A DNA stretch of 64,000 bases from Vigna angularis (lineage: Eukaryota > Streptophyta > Magnoliopsida > Fabales > Fabaceae). The position numbers and the translations under genes are program-made. Location: assembly GCF_016808095.1 (NCBI RefSeq), contig NC_068971.1, positions 22,432,501 to 22,496,500 on the forward strand, given 5' to 3'. The notes beneath the pieces are model-generated. The model did no database searches. It had not been told where the DNA came from and saw nothing but the letters and a program-made list of their open reading frames with translations. How positions within the stretch are numbered: the stretch's first letter is position 1; each line of letters starts with the position of its first letter. Shown piece after piece: positions 57,256-64,000 of this stretch.

Positions 57256-58773
57256 ATGGCAAGGTCCGGTGAGCATTGTCCGACGACGAAGGTAAGTGGT
57301 TTGTCGTTCCATTTCGTTCCATGGTTTTTTGGTTTGGGTTTAGGTTTGGGGTTCGTATCGTTTTGTTTTGGTTATTGGGTTTAGTAGTTGTGCTTATTTT
57401 ATTTTGGTTGATACAGTTGACCGTTCGTCACTCTTTTTCGACAAAGTATATATGTACTTTGAACGAACACTTAACAGACGAGCATCGGTCATTGATTGCA
57501 AAGACTCCATTTCCGTGGTTTTTAGATTTGAATGTAAATGTTAAACTAGGTAGAAATATATTGAGTGAGTTATTGGGTAAGTGGGACGACTCGAGTAGTG
57601 GTTTTTTTGTTGGAAATAAAGTTTTGAATATAAATGAAAATGATTTTTATTTAGGGTTGGGATTGAGTATAGATGGTGAAAATATTAACTTAAAGGAAGA
57701 AATGGGAAATATTCAATGTGTGAAATACATAGGTAAAGGAACAAAGGATTTGAATTCGATATACAAAATTCTAATGCGAAAACACAAGAAAAAGATCCCT
57801 TGTTCTCATTTTTGTAGCCTTTACCTATTGGTAGGGATATGTGAGATTTTATTTCCAAAACGTAGCGGAAAAGTGTTTCCTGTAATGTTTAATATTGTTG
57901 ACAACTTAAGTGGTTTGGGTAGTTATTGTTGGGGTAGTCTAGTTTATCGTTTTTTGTTACGTAGTTTGTGCAAAGCTTCAGAAGGCTTGAAGAAAGGCAA
58001 AGGTACAACAAACGTTTACGTGGATGGTTGTGTTTACATGCTGCAGGTAATTATTACTTGTTGATGTAAAATGTAAATTGTTTGTTTATTGTTTTGTGAT
58101 TTTAGTTTTTTACTAGAAGTTAAGATGATTTATTTTTCTTAGGTATGGTTTTTTGAGCATTTTGTTCCACCCGAAGGTCCAATTGATAAATTTCCACGAA
58201 TATTGCATTGGATGAATAGAAGTGTTGGAGACAAGTTCGTAAAACGGTGTATGGAGACAGGTTTGGTATGTGGTTTGTTATCCGAAGTTTTGTTATGTTT
58301 TGATATATTGACAAAACTTGTGTAGTCTGAAATATATGGTTAAATTTCAGGTTGTTGATGATGTTTATCTTGGTGCTTCAACCAAGGATAAGAAGGAATA
58401 TAGACCAACACCAACAAGAAAGGATGCCCAACCAAGACCAAATAAGATATAAAAAAGAAATCGAGGAGAAACTTTTATGCGTGCCTTAGAGGACCAAGAA
58501 TTTCTAATTGAAGAACTTAAAAGGAGGGTTGCAGGTTTGGAGGCACAATTGGCTGAAGAGAAGGCAAGACGACAAAATAAAGATCACGGTGGAGAAAGTG
58601 TGCCTCGTACAGAACCATCCATGAACACTGGTTTTGTATCCCCTACTGACATTGACACAAATCAACAACCTTTGAAGACGTATGTTAGGGTTGGATCACG
58701 AAGGCGTTACAAGGGAAGAGCACTTAGGACTCCATACACCAGAACCGTAGTGCTTAAAATAAAAAATGAGTGA
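57256..58773 (+). pseudogene. DUF1985/plant-mobile-domain-like gene with in-frame stop
   Basis: Four exons, all joined in phase 0: 57256-57291, 57417-58046, 58143-58265 and 58351-58773. The first reads MARSGEHCPTTK; exon 2 has AKTPFPWFLDLNV, ILSELLGKWDDSSSGFFVG, FYLGLGLSIDGE, then FCSLYLLVGICEILFPK and LGSYCWGSLVYRFLL, ending CVYMLQ; exon 3 continues VWFFEHFVPPEG and HWMNRSVGDKF. The pattern (LGLGL, WGS-x-x-Y, then Q-(V/I)-W-x-(F/Y)-E) resembles DUF1985 and plant-mobile-domain proteins carried by Mutator-like elements. TAA at 58450-58452 interrupts exon 4, but the same frame continues to TGA 58773 with a coiled coil (FLIEELKRRVAGLEAQLAEE), so the stop looks secondary. The 58452 stop could alternatively be a genuine end. 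Function unknown. Confidence 0.6.
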
Positions 58774-58960
58774 TATGTGTATTGAGTTGATTAATGGAAA
58801 GTAAATGATCATTGTAAATAGATTAAGAAAACAAAGTGTAATGTATCAGATTTAGTTGAATAATATAAAAATTGAGTTTTTGGTTTGGTCACATATTTTT
58901 ATTTTCAATAGCATTGTTATTATGATTTGTGCATTTGAGTATCTGCTGAAGTTTTGTGTT
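58774..58960. other. 3' flank of the DUF1985-like gene
   Basis: Short AT-rich stretch, probably 3' UTR, before the satellite array begins. Confidence 0.4.
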
Positions 58961-61900
58961 GGATATGTTGTAGCTGTGTTTGTAAGATGTTGGTGTTTGA
59001 GTGGTCTTATAGGGTAGTAGGTGATGTGATGTCACCCTAAGCAGTGGGGAAGAACCCACTCTCAGTGGGCGAACAAATTTGGGCAAGGTCTAAGTTAGTC
59101 GTGCGAAAAAACTATGCGGTAATCGTTTACAGTTTCCCGATAAAGTATTACGTGTTTTAATTCTAGGTTTTGTACAAAAACTTCACCTGAAGTAGTCAGT
59201 CAGGGTAACATGGGTGACCATTGTCAAAAATAGTATGTTTCAGTGACATTTGAACTTGTGTTTGGAAGATGTTGGTGTTTGACTGTTTGTAGATGGTGCT
59301 TGGTTATGTGATGTGACCCTAAGTAGTGGGAAAGAACCCATTGTGAGTTGGGGGACCAAGTTATGGAAGGGCTGAATCAGACTGCTCGAAAAACCCTACT
59401 GTAATCGTTTACACAGTCCTGGTAAACGATTACGCGAGAGAAAATCTTGTTTTGTATAGAAACTTCAACTGAAGTACTCAGTCAAGGTAACATCGGTGAC
59501 CATTGTCAAAACCAGTATGTTTGACTCACATTTGCACTTGTCTTTGGAACATGTCGCTATTTGACTGTTGGTAGATGGTGCTTGGTGATGTGATGTGACC
59601 CTAAGGAGTGGGGAATGACCCATTTTGAGTGGGGGGACCAAGTTGTGGAAGGGTTGAATCAGATTGGTCAAAAAACCCTATTGTAATCGTTTACACAGTT
59701 CTAGTAAACGATTATGCTAGAGAAAATAAGGTTTTGTACATAAACATCAACTGAAGTAGTCAATTAGAGTAACATGGGTGACCATTGTCAAACCGATTAT
59801 GTTTGACTCACATTTCCACTTGTCTTTGGAACATGTTTGTGTTTGACTGTTGGTAGATGGCGCTGTCATATGATGTAACCCCAAGTAGTGGAGAAGAACC
59901 AATTTTGAGTGGGAGGAACAAGTTGTGGAAGGGCTGAATCAGACTGCTCCAAATACCCAGCGGTAATCGTTTACACAGTTATGGTAAATGATTACGCGAG
60001 AGAAAACAAGGTTTTGTACAGAAACCTCAACTGAAGTAGTCAGTCAGGGTAACATGGGTGACCATTGTCAAAAGCAGTATGTTTGAATCACATTTGCACT
60101 TGTGTTTGGAAGATGTTGGTCTTTGATTGTCTCTAGATGGTGCTTGGTAATGTGAAGTGACCCCAAGTACTGGGGAAGAACCCATTGTGAGTTAGAGGAC
60201 CAAGTTGTGGAAGGGCTGAATCAGACTGCTCCAAAAACCCTGCTATAATCGTATACACAGTCCTGGTAAACGATTACGCGAGAGAAAATCATGTTTTGTA
60301 CAGAAACTTCAACTGAAGTAGTCAGTCAGGGTAACATGGGTGACCATTGTCAAAAGCAGTATGTTTGACTCACATTTGCACTTGTCTTGGGAACATGTTG
60401 GTGTTTGACTGTTTGTAGATAGTGCTTGGTAATGTGATGTGACCTCAAGGAGTGGGGAATGAGGCAATGTAAGTGGGGGGACCAAGTTGTGGAAGGGCTG
60501 AATGAGACTGGTCAAAAAACCCTGTTGTAATCGTTTACACAATTCTGGTAAACGATTACGCTAGAGAAAATAAGGTTTTGTACATAAACTTCAAGTGAAG
60601 TATTCAGTCAGGGTAACACGGGTGACCATTGTCAAAAGCAGTATGTTTGATTCACATTTGCACTTGTGTTTGGAAGATGTTGGTGTTTGAATGTTGGTAG
60701 ATGGTGCTTGGTCATGTGATGTGACCTCAAGTAGTGGAGAAGAACCCATTTTGAGTGGGGGGACCAAGTTGTCGAAGGGCTGAATCAGACTGCTCCAAAA
60801 ACCGTGTTGTAAACGTTTACATAGTCTTGGTAAACGATTACGCGAGAGAAAATCATGTTTTGTACAGAAACTTCAACTGAAGTAGTCATTCAGGATAACA
60901 TGGGTGACCATTGTCAAAACGAGTATGTTTGACTCACATTTGCACTTGTCTTTGGAACATGTTGGTGTTTGACTGTTGGTAGATGGTGCTTGGTCATGTG
61001 ATGTGACCCCAAGTAGTGGATAAGAACCCATTTTAAGTGGGGGGACCAAGTTGTGGAAGGGTTGTATCAGACTTCTCCAAATACCCTGCGGTAATCGTTT
61101 ACACAGTTATTGTAAACGATTACGCATGAGAAAACAAGGTTTTGTACAGAAACTTCAACTGAAGTAGTCAGTCAGGGTAACATGGGTGACCATTGTCAAA
61201 ACGAGTATGTTTGACTCACATTTGCACTTGTCTTTGGAACATGTTGGTGTTTGACTATTGGTAGATGGCGCTTGGTCATGTGATGTGACCCCAAGTAGCG
61301 GAGAAGAACCCATTTTGAGTGGGGGGACCAAGTTGTGGAAGGGCTGAATCAGACTGCTACGAATACCCAGCGGTAATCGTTTACACAGTTATGGTAAACA
61401 ATTACGCGAGAGAAAACAAGGTTTTGTACAGAAACTTCAACTGAAGTAGTCAGTCAGGGTAACATGGGTGACCATTGTCAAAACTAGTATGTTTGACTCA
61501 CATTTGCACTTGTCTTTGGAACATGTTGGTGTTTGACTATTGGTAGATGGCGCTTGGTCATGTGATGTGACCCCAAGTAGTGGGGAAGAACCCATTGTGA
61601 GTTGGGGGACCAAGTTGTGGAAGGGTTGAATCAGACTCCTCCAAAAACCCTGCTGTAATCGTTTACACAGTCCTGGTAAAAGATTACGCGAGAGAAAATA
61701 ATGTTTTGTACAGAAACTTCAACTAAAGTAGTCAGTCAGGGTAACATGGGTGACCATTTTCAAAAGCAGTATGTTTGACTCATATTTGCACTTGTCTTGG
61801 GAACATGTTGGTGTTTGACTGTTTGTAGATAGTGCTTGGTAATGTGATGTGACCTCAAGGAGTGGGGAATGAGGCGATGTGAGTGGGGGGACCATGTTGT

Positions 61901-63465
61901 GGAAGGGTTGAATCAGACTGGTCAAAAAACCCTGTTGTAGTCGTTTACATAGTTATGGTAAGCGATTACGCGAGAGAAAATAAGGATTTGTACAGAAACT
62001 TCAACTGAAGTAGTCAGTCAGGGTAACATGGGTGACCATTGTCAAAAGCAGTATGTTTTACCCACATTTGCACTTGTCTAGGGAACATGTTGTTGTTTGA
62101 CTGTTGGTAGATGGCGCTTAGTCATGTGATGTGACCCCAAGTAGTGGAGAAGAACCCATTTTGAGTGGGGGGACCAAGTTGTGAAAGGTCTAAATCAGAC
62201 TGCTCAAAAAACCCTATTGTAATCGTTTACAGAGTTCTGGTAAACGATTACGCGAGAGAATTTCAGGTTTTGAACAGAAACTTCAACTGAAGTAGTCAAT
62301 CAAGGTAACATGGGTGACCATTGTCAAAACAGTATGTTTGACTCACACGTGCACTTGTGTTTGGAAGTTGTTAGTCTTTGACTGTTTGTAGATGGTGCTT
62401 GGTGATGTGATGTGACCCCGAGTAGTGGGGAATGACCCAATGTGAGTCGGGGGGACCAAGTTAGGCAAGGTCTGAGTGAGACTGCTCAAAAAACCCTACT
62501 GTAATCGTTGACACAGTTATGGTAAACGATTACGCGAGAGAAGACAAGGTTTTGTACAGAAACTTCAACTAAAGTAGTCAGTCAGGGTAACATGGGTGAC
62601 CATTGTCAAAACCAGTATGTTTGAGTCACATTTGCACTTGTGTTTGGAAGATGTTGGTCTTTGATTATTTGTAGATGGTGCTTGGTTATGTGATGTGACC
62701 CCAAGTAGTGGGGAAGAACCCATTGTGAGTTGGGGGACCAAGTTGTGGAAGAGCTGAATCACACTGCTCCAAAAACCCTGCTGTAATCGTTTATACAATC
62801 CTGGTAAACGATTACGCGAGAGAAAATCATGTTTTGTACAGAAACTTCAACTGAAGTAGTCAGTCAGGGTAACATGGGTGACCATTGTCAAAATCAGTAT
62901 GTTTGCTCACATTTGCACTTGTCTTGGGAACATGTTGGTGTTTGACTGTTTGTAGATGGTGCTTGGTAATGTGATGTGACCTCAAGGAGTGGGGAATGAG
63001 GCAATGTGAGTGGGGGGACCAAGTTGTGGAAGGGCTTAATCAGACTGGTCAAAAAACCCTGTTGTAATCGTTTACACAGTTCTGGTAAACGATTACGCGA
63101 GAGAAAATAAGGTTTTGTACAAAAACTTCAAGTGAAGTAGTCAGTCAGGGTAACATGGATGACCATTGTCAAAAGCAGTATGTTTGACTCACATTTGCAC
63201 TTATCTTGGGAACATGTTGGTGTTTGACTGTTTGTAGATGGTGCTTGGTAATGTGATGTGACCTCAAAGAGTGGGGAATGAGGCAATGTGAGTGGAGGGA
63301 CCAAGTTTTGGAAGGGCTGACTCAGACTGCTCCAAAAACCCTACTGTAATCGTTTACACAGTCCTGGTAAACGATTACGCGAGAGAAAACAAGGTTTTGT
63401 ACAGAAACTTCAACTGAAGTACTCAGTCAGGGTAACGTGGGTGACCATTGTCAAAACTAGTTCAT
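58961..63465. repeat. 16-copy tandem satellite, 282-bp unit
   Basis: The word GTAATCGTTTAC (or a one-to-two-base variant) starts at 59119, 59401, 59683, 59963, 60245, 60527, 60809, 61091, 61373, 61655, 61937, 62219, 62501, 62783, 63064 and 63345, so the period is 282 with only 280-281 exceptions. Each unit also carries CAGTCAGGGTAACATGGGTG and GGGGGGACCAAGTTGTGGAA. In most units the word is the left arm of a hairpin, GTAATCGTTTAC, 9 bases, GTAAACGATTAC. The first unit is the most diverged, as expected at an array edge. Short minus-strand ORFs recur because 282 is 94 codons; I do not regard them as genes. Confidence 0.95.
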
Positions 63466-63712
63466 TTCAAGCAGAATTCCACCTCTAAGTGGATGGGGAG
63501 GTAATATTTGGTAAGTTTTGTTGGTGTTTTACTCACAACTGCAATTGTATTTAGTGTATCATAAATTAAACATTACATATTAAATGACGAAAATTGAGGA
63601 AGTAGTTTGATAGTAAAGAACTTCATTAAATTAAAGACTTCAAATTATGAAAATAGGTACTGTGATACGTAGTTTTTTTGTAATGTAGAATATAAAGCCT
63701 AAACAAGCAATT
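63466..63712. other. Spacer between satellite and right-edge gene
   Basis: AT-rich, no recognised content; probably 3' UTR of the minus-strand gene to the right. Confidence 0.35.
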
Positions 63713-64000
63713 CTAAGTCTGAGGATTGTTTTCAGAACCACTTTGCAAGTGTTGCAGTTGTTCTTCAATGTTCCCAACACCTGATTGCAACGCATCAAAC
63801 CTTGTAGTGATGACCATGTCCATGTTTCCAAATCGAGATTCAAAGGCATCAAATCGAGTTTCAAAGGCATCAAATCTTGTACCAAGAAGGTCTGAAGTTG
63901 TTCTATGCGGTTCATGACATTATTTAGTGTTGTAGATGAACTGCCTTGTTCATCATCTTCTCCTTGTTGATCTTGACCTTGTTGTAAGGGGGGATGGGGG
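63713..64000 (-). pseudogene. Partial gene with coiled-coil C terminus, runs off the window
   Basis: On the minus strand from the window edge the reading is QQGQDQQGEDDEQGSSS, then NNVMNRIEQLQ. After a frame change it continues LLGTRFDAFETRFDAFESRF, MVITTRFDAL and GNIEEQLQHLQ, to TAG at 63715-63713. The repeated TRFDAFE heptads predict a coiled coil. The frame change near 63895 means one frameshift or an unrecognised short intron. It faces the DUF1985-like gene across the satellite and could be the C terminus of another transposon-associated protein, but the family is not identified. Confidence 0.45.

Noticed and set aside
59465..62798. Recurrent minus-strand ORFs ending MVTHVTLTDYFS
   Set aside because: They follow from the 282-bp unit being a multiple of three; the frame is broken in many units and no start, splice or protein family supports them.
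58961..63465. CRISPR-like array
   Set aside because: Units are long and contiguous without unique spacers, and the genome is a plant.

Overview
The window is nuclear DNA of a flowering plant and most likely a legume (Phaseoleae). The evidence is spliced plant genes (F-box/FBD, SERF, a 2-oxoglutarate dioxygenase), plant Ty1-copia, Ty3-gypsy and TRIM elements with initiator-tRNA-Met-type primer sites, AT-rich intergenic DNA, and LTR sequences rich in CCGTTCGGT and ACCGAACG words. I associate those words with Vigna retroelements, so the genus is an inference only.

Only about four loci look like host genes: the last two coding exons of an F-box/LRR/FBD gene (5.4-5.9 kb, +), a SERF/4F5 small-protein gene (25.6-25.9 kb, +), a complete three-exon dioxygenase gene of the ACC-oxidase-homolog/DAO type (40.1-42.5 kb, -), and a spliced DUF1985/plant-mobile-domain-like gene that may itself be transposon-derived (57.3-58.8 kb, +, with an in-frame stop). 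A further partial minus-strand gene with a coiled-coil C terminus runs off the right edge.

Almost everything else is layered mobile DNA, and many insertions can be closed by target-site duplications (TSDs). 1-5 kb is a decayed copia element carrying a solo TRIM LTR. 6.04-8.31 kb is a young non-autonomous LTR element (TSD atatc) with a gypsy gag fragment, minisatellites and an apparent captured piece of a DUF630/DUF632 host gene. 8.3-13.7 kb holds TRIM elements and a structurally complete but mutated copia (TSD gttct) inserted into the 48-bp LTR of another TRIM. 13.9-20.1 kb has copia gag relics, a decayed hAT-type MITE, a gag/RNase H fusion relic and a hAT-like element (TSD ctcttaat). 29.1-30.35 kb is a MULE (TSD aaaaataaa). 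33.29-39.76 kb is a minus-strand Ty3-gypsy element, related to the 6-8 kb element, with a truncated copia nested in it. 45.9-47.6 kb is an LTR element (TSD gcagt) that splits a duplicated copy of the dioxygenase promoter and first codons. 53.43-56.43 kb is a hAT-type element (8-bp TSD) containing two separate MULEs, each with a 9-bp TSD. From about 59.0 to 63.5 kb there are 16 tandem copies of a 282-bp unit, most with a perfect or near-perfect 12-bp-arm hairpin.

The likeliest candidates for something undescribed are the hairpin satellite next to the DUF1985-like gene, the gene-capturing LTR element, the MULE-in-hAT nest, and the split promoter duplication of the dioxygenase. No rRNA, tRNA or CRISPR locus was seen.
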